This document shows positions 32,856 through 42,563 of a stretch of DNA of 64,000 nt, in pieces. Position numbers and translations under genes: made by a program. The notes below the pieces were generated by a model. It saw only the letters and a list, made by a program, of their open reading frames with translations. It was not told the origin of the DNA and made no database searches. Position 1 is the first letter of the stretch; the number at the start of each line of letters is the position of its first letter. The stretch is from Rhizophlyctis rosea (lineage: Eukaryota > Chytridiomycota > Chytridiomycetes > Rhizophlyctidales > Rhizophlyctidaceae): positions 46,615 to 110,614 of the forward strand of contig JADGJC010000038.1 of the NCBI GenBank assembly GCA_027596075.1, in the 5' to 3' direction.

Positions 32856-34267
32856 TGCAGAGTTGTGCTCGAGACAAAATATTCGGAGGAAGCGGGACAT
32901 GGCTTTTTCGGATTTGACGGAACCGTTGCCTTCTGTTGCGGCGCGGGAGAGGCGGACGAAAATGTGTTTTTCACCATTGATGCTATTTGCTCCGTTTATG
33001 TCTGTTGCGACTCGTGAGAATCCGACAAAACTGTGTGCGTCGCCATGAAGAATATTCCGCTGTTGCAACCTGCGTCCAAGAGATGCGTGAGTTGGGGGTT
33101 GTGGGTAAGATTCTGATGTTCTACTGAGCTGTTGCCCTCAACTCAGAGCGAACACTTCTTGTCCTACAGTCGCATTGGACCAAACACGAAGATATCTCAC
33201 CATCAATTGAGAGCGAATCCATATCAAAACGAAAACCATCCCATATGCGATGGCACTCTAGCATAAATCTGAGGATCATGATGCAAATGCCGCGAGCACC
33301 AGAACGACCAACGCGTTAGAGGCGCGGCGCGCTGCATGGGCCAGATGGCGTGCTATTTTGCCATAATTGGGAGGTTGTAGGTGAGCGGAAGGATGTAGGT
33401 AGGTTGGTTGAAGGATTATATCTTGTACGGTTACAGGTTTGGTGTGGGACTAGTATGTACTGCGTCAGGAACGCCTTGCTCAGACCATTGGCTCCTTCGG
33501 CATTTTCCGAACGTACTGCACTTTTCCGGAAATGACCATCCCACGGCGCTTGAAGTTGATGTATATACTGATCGTATACCTCCCAATAGTTTGACAACTG
33601 ATTCGGAACGATACAGATTTCTGTACCGCGGAAGATAGTAAACAAATGCGTCTCGGGCTCCTCACACAAAGTACAAGCAAGGGATGACTAACCTTCTGCA
33701 CACTACCACGAGAACTGTCTCGCTTCGCTCAAGCGAATAAGTTGCCGAGCGTGTGAAAGGAAACTGTGTGGTGGGCGTCTGTTGGTGGGGACACAACATA
33801 ATCAGGCGGGTGAGAATGGCACAGCAAGTTGACGCTCATCAAGTTGTTAGCCCTTACCTATTTTGCATCACTGAAGTGCCCCGAGTCCGTGCCTGTCTTG
33901 AAGCTACTAGGCCTTCCTGAGATTGGCGATAGAAGTCCGTTGGGAAAGACCGTGGCTGCCCGGGGGATGGTGGGATGGAGGTGTTATTTTTGGACGCACA
34001 CTTTGGATTCAAGTCAAAACGCGAGCGCTAAGCCACATGCCACCATGAAGACCCTGCACCTCAGGCTTGCAAGGCAGCGACTAAAAATAACCGTCACGGC
34101 ACTCTCACGGCATCACCAACCTTCCCCTCAACAACCTCCCTTTCACCACACAAAAGCAATCGCCCCTCTTTTGGCTCTCACGTAGGCCTACCACCCCGTC
34201 CCGACAAAATCACCATAAACGCAACTTCAACAAACTTCTTTCAAAACATATTTCTCTGTTGTCAAAC
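32856..34267. other. Stretch without a supported gene
   Basis: A minus-strand frame near 32832-33068 contains two similar nine-residue patterns (FVGFSRVAT and FVRLSRAAT) and a minus-strand frame at 33316-33669 has mixed composition. Neither shows a domain, start context and splice sites together. Confidence 0.35.
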
Positions 34268-35305
34268 ATGGTGCCGCCAAGCACGGACGAAATCTTGCCA
34301 CCAGACTGGAGAAAATACTACCCACCCGACGGCTCATGGCCCTACTACTACAACGTCCGCACGAACCAAACAAATTGGGACCCGCCGAGAATGGCTCCTT
34401 CGCCGCCCTGCTACCCAGCAGAACATCGGCACGAACATGATCGCAGCTCCACGACTACCGCCGCGTCCACTGCTGCAGTTCCTTCCATACCTAACAGCCC
34501 GAATCCCTATCACGACAACCAAACAAGCTGGTACCCGCCGAGAATGGCTCCTTCGCTGCCCTTCCATCCAGCAGAACACCAGCACGAACATGATCGCAGC
34601 TCCACGACTCCAACGATGGCGTCTTGCCCGTCATTGCACTATCCGCCAGCCGATGGAAGTCGGGATGTGGATGTGGGAATTGTGAAACCGGGAATAAGCT
34701 GTGATCCGTGGGGGGACGCAGAACGTAGGATGAGCCATGATCAATGGAGGAATGCTGAAGGGACGATGAATTATGATCCATGGGTCAATGCGGAACGGAG
34801 AACGTTGTCTCAAGCTACGAAGGCAAACCATCATCGTAATACACATGATCGTCAGCATCCTCTTGATAGGCATAGCTCGTACTCGAATGGGCATCATGAT
34901 CGTCATCAGCAGGAGGAGTTGGGGAGGGACGGGTCAGGCAGGGGCAGGCATCACGCGCATGACAAGCGTGAGGTGAATGTTCTTGATTTTGAAGGAGTAT
35001 CCGAGGACGATCAGGAAGGTCGTGACGACCACGACAGGTCTCCCCGCCGTGGAGGAGGTGGTCGCGACAGGTCCCGTTCCCCTCGCCGTAACGATCGCGG
35101 CCGGATCGATAGGTCTTGCTCTCCTCGTCCTTTCTATACCAACTACGACGACCGCGACAGGTCTCAGCGCGATGACCGCCGCGACGACCATCCTCCTCAA
35201 GACGAGCATGAAACAGACGACGGTGGCAGGACGCCCCCATATGAAGATTGGTCACTTCTGACCCGTACCAATATCGATATCTTATCTCGCATCCAAGACC
35301 GGTAA
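34268..35305 (+). CDS. WW-domain protein with an RS/RD-rich tail
   Basis: The first ATG in frame is at 34268 (MVPPSTDEILPPDWRKY). Residues about 10-42 form a WW domain: LPPDWRKYYPPDGSWPYYYN then TNQTNWDPPR, with both tryptophans and the aromatic triplet. WW domains bind proline-rich ligands. The second half is Asp/Arg/Ser-rich (DRSPRRGGGGRDRSRSPRRN), as in splicing-associated proteins such as PRPF40- or PQBP1-type factors. A role in splicing is inference. A 120-bp or so internal duplication repeats the end of the WW domain (NQTSWYPPRMAPS). GTAAAT at 35302 could be a donor, since coding-like text continues beyond the TAA. Confidence 0.65.
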   Translation: MVPPSTDEILPPDWRKYYPPDGSWPYYYNVRTNQTNWDPPRMAPSPPCYPAEHRHEHDRSSTTTAASTAAVPSIPNSPNPYHDNQTSWYPPRMAPSLPFHPAEHQHEHDRSSTTPTMASCPSLHYPPADGSRDVDVGIVKPGISCDPWGDAERRMSHDQWRNAEGTMNYDPWVNAERRTLSQATKANHHRNTHDRQHPLDRHSSYSNGHHDRHQQEELGRDGSGRGRHHAHDKREVNVLDFEGVSEDDQEGRDDHDRSPRRGGGGRDRSRSPRRNDRGRIDRSCSPRPFYTNYDDRDRSQRDDRRDDHPPQDEHETDDGGRTPPYEDWSLLTRTNIDILSRIQDR

Positions 35306-35719
35306 ATGTTCACCATCACAGTTCGGAGTGCACATCCAAACCGTCACCATGTGCTTACATGATGGCATCTCTTCACCATTGACCGTATGAAGGTCAACAA
35401 ATACCCCAAACGCGCCGACTTCACCTAAGAACAAGTCCCAAACTACGACTCCGCGTTCGCCGCCTTCCTCCGTAGACCGGAGCACCTGCCAAACTCCAAA
35501 TGCTTAATTTGGGCATCCCTGCGTGAATGTTTTATCGTACACGGTACGAAAACGACTGGTGTGGCTGTCAGGGCGATGTTGGCGGCGGCTTCGGAGGCGT
35601 GCGCGTTGGACTATGTGCCGCGTTGTCGGTTGTTGATTGCGAAGGGGTTTAAGGCGTGGAAGCAGTTGAAGGACGTTGCGGAGAAGGAGAGGCGGGCGAT
35701 GATTCAGAGTCGGGCGTGA
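35306..35719 (+). other. Coding-like stretch after the WW gene, maybe its last exon(s)
   Basis: Plus-strand text reads VPNYDSAFAAFLRRPEHLPN, then WASLRECFIVHGTKTTGVAV, then KGFKAWKQLKDVAEKERRAM, ending at TGA 35717-35719. Composition is strongly protein-like. A TAA lies just upstream in the same frame, and I could not find an acceptor with the right phase to join it to 35301. It is either a final exon with an unusual splice or a broken end of the gene. Confidence 0.4.
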
Positions 35720-36320
35720 GATGGATGTGTAGGTTATGGAATATAATGGAATGCGAGATCTACATGTTTTGTGTGCTTTTTATGTGTGTTTTGAGGGTTT
35801 GGCTATTGCGAAGTATTTGTTGGTGGATTGCTGGCACGCTACATGTTGCACTCGTTCGTGCAGTTTGACTTATGCTAATTAATATGACGGTACTCGCCTT
35901 GTTATCAAGTAGAAACCATTACCGAAACCCACTGAAATACAGCGCAAGGCGGCAACCTTTCATAACCCTATTCAAGAAAATTGATACTCCGACTTCTCCA
36001 TCTGCAATTTCCGCACAGCCACATCGCTACGGTTGAGTCGCAAGTAAAAATCGTTGTATTTCTTTTTGCAATATGTGCGCTGAATGGAAAATTGTTTACA
36101 AGTATGTATGTATAACATCAAATTAGCTGTGAATGCCGATGTTGCCTCTCAAACATACAAGGATATCACACTACCACGCTAAATACGATTTCCGAACCCA
36201 TAACCACCGAAACCCACCCAAACCCGTCCGCTCAATAAGATGATCTTGCACTGAAACACCCATCGACACCGTAACTCCCTGCTAACCTTCCGCACCACGG
36301 GAAATCATTCGATCGTCCTG
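35720..36320. other. AT-rich gene-free stretch
   Basis: Nothing recognised on either strand. Confidence 0.45.
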
Positions 36321-37500
36321 TTATTCCTGGTGACATCCCCACCAAAAAAGCTGCCTCCACGCCTCCTCGCGGTTGGTGCTTAATGTCCCACAAGTAATCT
36401 GGCGTTTTAGACCGGCGCGCTTCTTGGCTTCTTCGAGAATTTTTTGGACGTTGGCTGTCGTCATATTCAGACTCCTGGGTTCGAAGCACCGGAACGGATT
36501 GACGAAGAACAGCTGATTGGTAACGTGGACCCGTTCTGGTGCGTTCAGGAATGTTCGAACGTCGGGGCTGTGGTTTGCCAAGCGTTCATACCGAAATTAT
36601 GTAGGGTCGGGTGCATGGCTGGGGTAGCGTGGCCTCTCCGGCGCCTCCTCCGAACCCGCTCGCGGCCTTGTGTGAGGCGGTGATGTCGCTGTCATGAATG
36701 GCACCATACGCTGGAGGGTACTGGACTCCCGTCGGGATCGGCATTGCCGGAGAGTAGCCAGCTCCATACATTGATGGTGCAAAGGCTCCGGCTGCGGGTC
36801 CGTTGGGAGAACTGTAAGGACCGTAGATCGAGGGTGCAAAGGCCGGGCGCGAGGAAGAGGATGCGAAAGAGGCGCTCCCTTGATGGTTGCACCGGCGGTG
36901 CGGATGAGTAGCCAGCTCCATACATTGACGGTGCAAAGGCTCCAGCTGCGGGTCCGTTGGGAGAACTGTAAGGACCGTAGATCGAGGGTGCGAAGGCCGG
37001 GCGCGAGGAGGGGGATGCCAAGGAGTGAAATCCCATGGGTGGATGAAATGGGTGATGCGCATCAGGTTGGGACCATGGCATCGGTGCTGTTTCCAGCCGA
37101 CGAACAGATGCCATGGGTGGATGGAATGGCTGAAGCGCATTAGGTTGGGACCATGGCATCGGTGCTGTTTCGAGGTGACGAAGGGCACTTGCATATGCCT
37201 CGACCGCTGTCTTCACCGGCACTGGAGGTCCAAGGAAGGTGCCCCCGAAGCGTTCCTGGACCATTTCTCGCAATCTGGTAATGTCGCCGCCAGGTCCGAA
37301 GGTTTTGTACTGATCGGGCAGGCAGGTCAACAGCTTCTCCCATTCAATCTGGCAGAGTCTGCAAATGTCTTCTGTCATTTGACGTTCTTCCAACTGCATC
37401 GTGTCTAAAGCCATGGATCAATAAAGCGCAATATGGAGAGGACTTTTGAATGCAACCTACCCAGCTGCTTGCTCGCCATCTCGCATGCCTGACGAATAGC
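36321..37500 (-). CDS. Unknown tandem-repeat-rich protein, probably frame-broken
   Basis: No family recognised. A GTAGGT donor near 37461 and TAG acceptor near 37411 join ACEMASKQL to DTMQLEERQMTEDICRLCQI in phase. The main exon continues LLTCLPDQYKTFGPGGDITR, then a duplicated RLETAPMPWSQP motif and a proline/tyrosine-rich part, SRPAFAPSIYGPYSSPNG. This last unit is present twice, 154 bp apart, in two different frames. The frame reached through copy one ends at 36692; the frame of copy two continues to 36586 (ASGFGGGAGEATLP). A further minus-strand frame at 36321-36581 (MTTANVQKILEEAKKRAGLK) may be a later exon. The duplication probably broke an older gene. Confidence 0.4.
36754..37061. repeat. 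154-bp tandem duplication
   Basis: GTAGCCAGCTCCATACATTG and the following 120 bp or so recur with an offset of 154 bp (36754 and 36908), nearly identical. 154 is not a multiple of three, so the repeat shifts the minus-strand frame. Confidence 0.9.
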
Positions 37501-37536
37501 GTCGGACCATGTTTGGACGTTGTGTTGTGAGGACTG

Positions 37537-37640
37537 CCAAAGGGGGCCCTCTTGAGGGAACGAAGCGTTGGTTGGTGCCACGGACTGCCAACGGGGGCCC
37601 TTCTTGAGGGAACGAAGCGCTGGCTGCTGCCACGGAACCA
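37537..37640. repeat. About 51-bp tandem duplication
   Basis: GACTGCCAAAGGGGGCCCTC... and GACTGCCAACGGGGGCCCTT..., each followed by TTGAGGGAACGAAGCG, then TTGGT/CTGGC and TGCCACGGA. Located just upstream of the repeat-rich minus-strand gene. Confidence 0.85.
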
Positions 37641-37656
37641 GCTGGCAGCAAGTCAA

Positions 37657-39106
37657 TGGTGGCCCTTTAGTCCTCTGCCTGCATTATCAGAGCAATCAAT
37701 CCTGATTGGGTGTCAGTGAAAGTCCGAATTTAAGTCACGTGTTACATTAATCATGTGAGTCACATTGAGTGTGTTGTTTCCAACTGTGATCACCCTGGTC
37801 GAGTGGTCACCGTGCATCATGTGGCGGAGCAACACGACTTCCGCTTTTCTCAAGGCATACAGGGGGCTCCCTCATGGTTCATTCTTCGTCCTTCTTCTTT
37901 CTTCTCGTCTTTCACAATCGACACAAACACTCGCACAGTCTCGCCTCTTTTTCGGTCCCCGCTATCTCACACACGCACACACGGTCTCTTCGAATGTCTC
38001 GCATTGGTTTGTTGCGCTTGCCAGGGCAGTTCCTACGGGAAAGTCCAGACCGCTCCTGGCAAGGCTGATCTCACGATCAGGTAGTTTCATCTCAAAGGTG
38101 AGATGGCTCCACATAGTCTCCCTAGGGTCATCATGCCCGTTTGAAGGAGCTCCTGTGTGCCCGAGCAGGATCCCGGTCACGGCACCCTGGTATGGTTTGA
38201 GTTTTAGGTTCGGTTATCGGTTTCGCTACAACTCCTCCACCTCCCACGCTCCTTCATCCTCGCCTCGCCCTTCAAGACTGCGTGAAATTCGTAGCTCCCT
38301 CGAGGGAACCGTGACAGCCGGGTAACCAGTGTCAAGTGTCTGTCTCTGTATATAGTTCCTATACTTGTACATAACGTGTCAATATACCAATACTGCAAAA
38401 CCGTCAATGGTTCTCTGGTTCTCTGACAGTCATATCTGAAATTGAAGTGCAATGGCGTGTGAAAGTAGTCAAACTGAACTTCGTGTTGCCAACATTCTCT
38501 TCGTTATCACCTTCAAAACGCTAACACACACAAGTCAGGCGACATTCCTTGTTGGCGGTTGCGTCAACCGCTTCACGCATCAGTGCCTTTGCTCACTTCA
38601 CAACGTCGGAAAGTGGTGCTCCACGCACGGGCACCGTGCGATGATTGTTTCCTGACGTTCCATATCCCGTACCCAACCACAAGAGATTTTTAAGTTGTCA
38701 ATACCCCCGCCGGCGCATGTCATAACCCAACCGTCCACACGCTTTCGTCAAACACATTCAAACATGGCGCATCAGTCATATTATCCAGTAAGAACTACAT
38801 CGAGGATGAACGCCTGGTGGCAAGACAGACGGATCCATTAGCGTCAGGTACTTACACACGACGGTCGAGTGGTGGGAGGGTGGGAGTTGCACTAGTTGTT
38901 GCACGCAACATGCCCGCCTTACCTCTCTTCCATTCTCATAAATATTCCATCCGCTATTGCAATACTTGTACCGATGCAAGCTTGTTATCGTTTTAGACCG
39001 GCGTACCATTCGGCTACCCATTTGTAGTTCGCGCGGATTCCCTGTGAAGTGAAGAGTGAGTTCGCAAGGTCTTTACAACTGTGAATAAACACTGCTCGCA
39101 TACCAA
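37657..39106. other. Stretch without a supported gene
   Basis: A pyrimidine-rich, TCTCGC/CACACA-rich part (about 37880-38000) resembles in style the repeats near 46.8-48.3 kb, but I could not align it. No coding gene is supported. Confidence 0.4.
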
Positions 39107-39235
39107 GAAGGCCCCAATGGCATCTTCTCGATAGCAGTATTTAACGAATCCGCATCCCTTGCTTCGACCGGTTTGGAAGTGTTGCAACACCGGAAGACCC
39201 TCGACGGGACCGAACTTCTCCGGAACTTCCTTCAA
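39107..39235 (-). pseudogene. Partial RNA-recognition motif (CELF/ELAV-like)
   Basis: The frame reads EVPEKFGPVEGLPVLQHFQT then GRSKGCGFVKYCYREDAIGA, which is the second half of an RRM with RNP1 (KGCGFVKY). It matches the CELF type, where F.PFG.IE...VLRD..TG.SKGC.FVK(F/Y) is usual. A GTATGC donor follows. No RNP2 strand upstream and no continuation downstream were found, so only one exon survives. Confidence 0.55.
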
Positions 39236-39323
39236 GTGCTAATCAACGGGAACAGGTCGGTTCATTCAAGATGGAGCGGAAACATCAGTCACACGCACTC
39301 TATCTCCACATGTCTCAACTCAA

Positions 39324-39687
39324 TCAAGCCCTTCTTGAACGGTCCCTATCCTTGCTCGTCCTCTTCAGCAACTTCAGCGACCGCCGCTGGGGCTCAAAGA
39401 GGTCTTTGCGCACGTTGCGGGTGACGAGTTCGAGGTGCATGAAGTTGCAGACGCCTCCGCGGGTGCATTCGGCGTTTTCGTATTGGCGGCAGCAGGCTGG
39501 GATAAGAATGTTAGTAAGAGTCGGAAGAGAGACATGATGAAGGGAAGTGATTTATCTCGCGTACCTTCTCCGAAGTCTGTCACGGGGGAGAGTTCGGCGT
39601 ATAGGGAACTACCGGCGCAAAATCGGTTGTTGAGAGCGTCGACGGGGTTTTGGGCGTCTTCTTCGTACTTGAAGCGGATGTAGACCT
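39324..39687 (-). pseudogene. U2AF1: U2AF35 (U2AF1)-like C-terminal half
   Basis: U2AF35 recognises the 3' splice-site AG. Exon A (39687-39565) encodes VYIRFKYEEDAQNPVDALNN, RF, then LYAELSPVTDFGE, the end of the U2AF homology motif. A 68-nt intron (39497-39564) follows. Exon B (39496-39324) encodes ACCRQYENAECTRGGVCNFM then HLELVTRNVRKDLFEPQ, the second CCCH zinc finger with all three Cys and the His, and ends SKDRDRSRRA and TGA. The first zinc finger and first half of the motif are not found upstream. The remaining exons have no stop or frameshift, so this is a 5'-truncated copy of recent origin or a gene with a distant 5' end. Confidence 0.75.
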
Positions 39688-40739
39688 CTGTTTTGAGCAT
39701 ATGATATGGATTGATTAGAAGGGATCTACGGATGTTCCCCCACACCAATTTTTACACCCAACCAGCTCAACTCCTCAACAACTGCAAATCGTAAGAACTC
39801 AACACTGTCACTCAAGACACTCACTCCCAACCAAATGATCCCCGAACATCATCACAAAACATTCATCTCATCGATCTCCCCATACTTTCCCAACTCCACG
39901 AAAAATATCCTCGTAGAAAAGAATCAAAATGCTTCCTGTAACTGCGTTTTCATTCAACCAGCAATTTCGGGTCGTGACCGGGATTCTGGTAGACGTTCGA
40001 GAGCAAGACGAGTGCGGGATGAATCCTGCATGAACGGCAATCATACCAAATCAGTCCATCGTTGCGTACCACCATACACATCTGCACATACCGGTCCGCG
40101 ACACCACGACGTGTTGATCTCTCCACATATCAACCCATCAATATCTCTTTCCGCACATGTCCAACTGTAATGCAGAGCAACCAACACATTCTTCTTGCTT
40201 AGTTCAATCCTGGTCCCGGCAACCCTCATCCTGCGGCGGCTGTCCCAGCAGGAACTTGTGCACCAGCTCCCTTTTGTCGGCGCTGACGTCTGCGCCCTCT
40301 AAGACTTTGTCAACGCTAGGTGGTTGTGGTATCGTGGGCGGAGACGGGCTTTGGGAGGTAGGAATTTGCATTTGGTGTGCCGCGGGTGGTTGGGACGTTT
40401 CAATCGCTGGGAGTTGGGAGAGGTGATGTTGAATTTGAATTCATCTCCACATCCATCCGGGTGGGCGAGTGGTGGATGGCAGGCGAAGACGCTGTGGGAG
40501 GGTTGGCTGATATTGGGCTAAATGGTGTTTGAGCGGACGCGTTGTCATTTGCTGATACTCTTCGGGCTTGGAGCGCGTTTTCCTGTAATGCTCCATATGT
40601 AAGTTTAGGGTTTTCATAATCAGCAAATTCATAATCTACTTACGGTTCGATGACTTGTGAGGAAAGCACTCTTCATCATCCTCGGCAATTGCGGTCGACT
40701 TTCGTTTCCGCAGTGGAGACGAAGATCCTCCGCTGTCTT
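39688..40739. other. Stretch with weak minus-strand coding signal
   Basis: On the minus strand at about 40206-40350 the text PQPPSVDKVLEGADVSADKR then ELVHKFLLGQPPQDEG ends at a stop and has coding-like composition, but no domain is recognised. It could be the last exon of the DSN1-like fragment's gene or another remnant. Otherwise nothing is seen. Confidence 0.35.
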
Positions 40740-41227
40740 TATCTACCAGAAAGCGTTGGGTGTGGATAGCAGGTTTTGGATGAATGATGAAATTTGGATC
40801 GGCAGCGTTTGCGGAGAAGGTTCACAAAATGTACCATGCGCATTTCAACATCGTTTGCGTTTTCTCTTCCAGCAGATCCACTTTTCGCCCAAAATCCTTT
40901 GACCACACCACACAAGCAGCTGGCGCATACGGACGGGGTCAGATTGCTTTACGTCGTTATATCGGTGAAAGTCAGCGGAGAGTGGTCGAGAGTCGTATGC
41001 GGCTGTTCTGCGACGTCAACGGTCGTCAGTATCCCATCGTAGATTCTAGACGTTGCGCTAACACTCACGCCATTATTGGTTGTTAATACTCGCTTCCCTC
41101 GCAACCCCAAGCTCGATCTACTTCCCCCGCGTTCGCGCAGCATATCGTTGTTCTGCACAATCATTGGAGTACCGCTGATTGGAAAGTCTACTGGTGCTTT
41201 GCGGTAGCCGCTATTGGAGGTAGTCAT
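40740..41227 (-). pseudogene. DSN1: Kinetochore protein DSN1/Mis13-like, partial
   Basis: DSN1 is a subunit of the Mis12 kinetochore complex. Exon 1 from ATG at 41227 encodes SRSSLGLRGKRVLTTNNG, matching the family's RRSS...RGKR signature. A GTGAGT donor follows. The next exon (about 40873-40993) encodes SDPVRMRQLLVWCGQRILGE, matching the family block (P.P.RMRQLL.WC..R.L). Phase between the GTGAGT donor and the CAG acceptors does not fit cleanly; a GTGTTA donor four bases on would. After GEK the frame soon meets stops and the C-terminal half cannot be traced. The N-terminus is also shorter than usual. Probably a remnant. Confidence 0.6.
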
Positions 41228-42022
41228 CTGGTCGATTGTATGACAAACTGTTCAAATGATATCAGCTCGGATATAGGTGTTAAGGAGATACGGTTGATGG
41301 GTTTGGGGACCATACCTTGCAACGAGCAAGCATGCTTGTGGCAAGCGCTTGTGCATATAGTGGAGTAAAAACTGGACACAACCGTTATGGGGCGCTACGA
41401 GTACGTGTGTGCGACTACCAGCTATAGAATATGGCGACGTACTGGTGTGGTGAAGAGGTATAGGTATGCTATCTATGCAGAGAAGTGGGAGGACAAGGTG
41501 CTGCGAGATAATGGTGAATCAATCGAAACGAGAAAGGCAGTGATGGAATGGACGCATTTCGGGATGTTGAGACAGCTACGTCAAATGACTCAGGGTCCCG
41601 AAATTTCTGTTAGCGCCTCCCAAATGAATTCACGTATTAAAGTGACGTGTTACTCCAGTCACGCTCTTTCGTGGTGGTGAAAACGAGGGTTTACACTGCT
41701 ATGCCACGGCCCACTCGGTTGCTGCCCGTCATTACTCAGCAACTCTTGGATGGCTATATCAAGTGCGGAACAGGAACATGATGCAAAAAGTCATGTCATC
41801 AGAATTTTGTCCTGATTCTTTTATATCACTTCAAGAATTGGAAACACTTCACAACGGCGTTGCATGATACAACTCCGCATTTGCGATATGTAGTCAATAC
41901 GATCCGACTAGAAGTTCAATTTGCAAAAGTTTGTTTATTTAGTTTCTTAACTTCTACCATATCTGCATACAACTACTCTATGTATTTGACGGGACCATCC
42001 ACCCAAGTCGAACCACCTAACA
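41228..42022. other. Stretch without a recognised gene
   Basis: A plus-strand open frame at 41387-41680 (MGRYEYVCATTSYRIWRRTG) has no recognisable domain or splice context. Confidence 0.35.
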
Positions 42023-42563
42023 CTAGGGAGTACACGTCTGACCCTCAGGAGCAGGAAACCAAACATTGTTGGCCTCTACCGCTTTACAGTTGCCATTAGG
42101 ATTGTCGGTATACACAGAATTAAAACAACCTGCAGGGTCAGGAATACGCTTCATACAATCCTCTACATTTTGCCAAGCACATTGCAAGTCCGCACTCGCT
42201 CCACATCGATGGTGACGGTCTGGGTGGGTGAGGGTGCGGAGTGTGCGGGAGCGGCGGAGGTGGTGCCTGGAGGGTTCACCATGATGGTTGCTGTTATGGC
42301 TGCGGTGTGGTCGCGGTAGTGGTCATCGTCATCGTGGTGGTTGTAGGGGAAGGACTCGGAGGGACGTAGGGCGTAGCATAGCAACCGCCCTAATTGCCGC
42401 AGTTCAAGATCCAGGAGTTGCAAGCCCAGCTCGCATCACCGGCAGTGTTGCCCCACCAAATGGTTACAACACCTTGCAGACTGTTGTCGGAAAGGTAACA
42501 GTTCCAATTGGTGTCGGCTTGGACTGCGGCAGCCAAAGTGAGGAGAATGGGAAGCACTTTCAT
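42023..42563 (-). pseudogene. Secreted cysteine-rich protein with linker, interrupted
   Basis: ATG at 42563 opens a signal peptide MKVLPILLTLAAAVQA, then DTNWNCYLSDNSLQGVV and TAGDASWACNSWILNCGN. An in-frame TAG follows, after which the same frame continues GGCYATPYVPPSPSP and a threonine/proline linker. Two frame changes later, CAWQNVEDCMKRIPDPAGCF and NPNGNCKAVEANNVWFPAPE lead to a terminal stop at 42023. The layout (signal peptide, Cys domain, Pro/Thr linker, second Cys domain) is that of fungal secreted wall or effector-like proteins. TAG could be a splice acceptor, but the intron would delete the Cys domain. Family not recognised. Confidence 0.55.
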
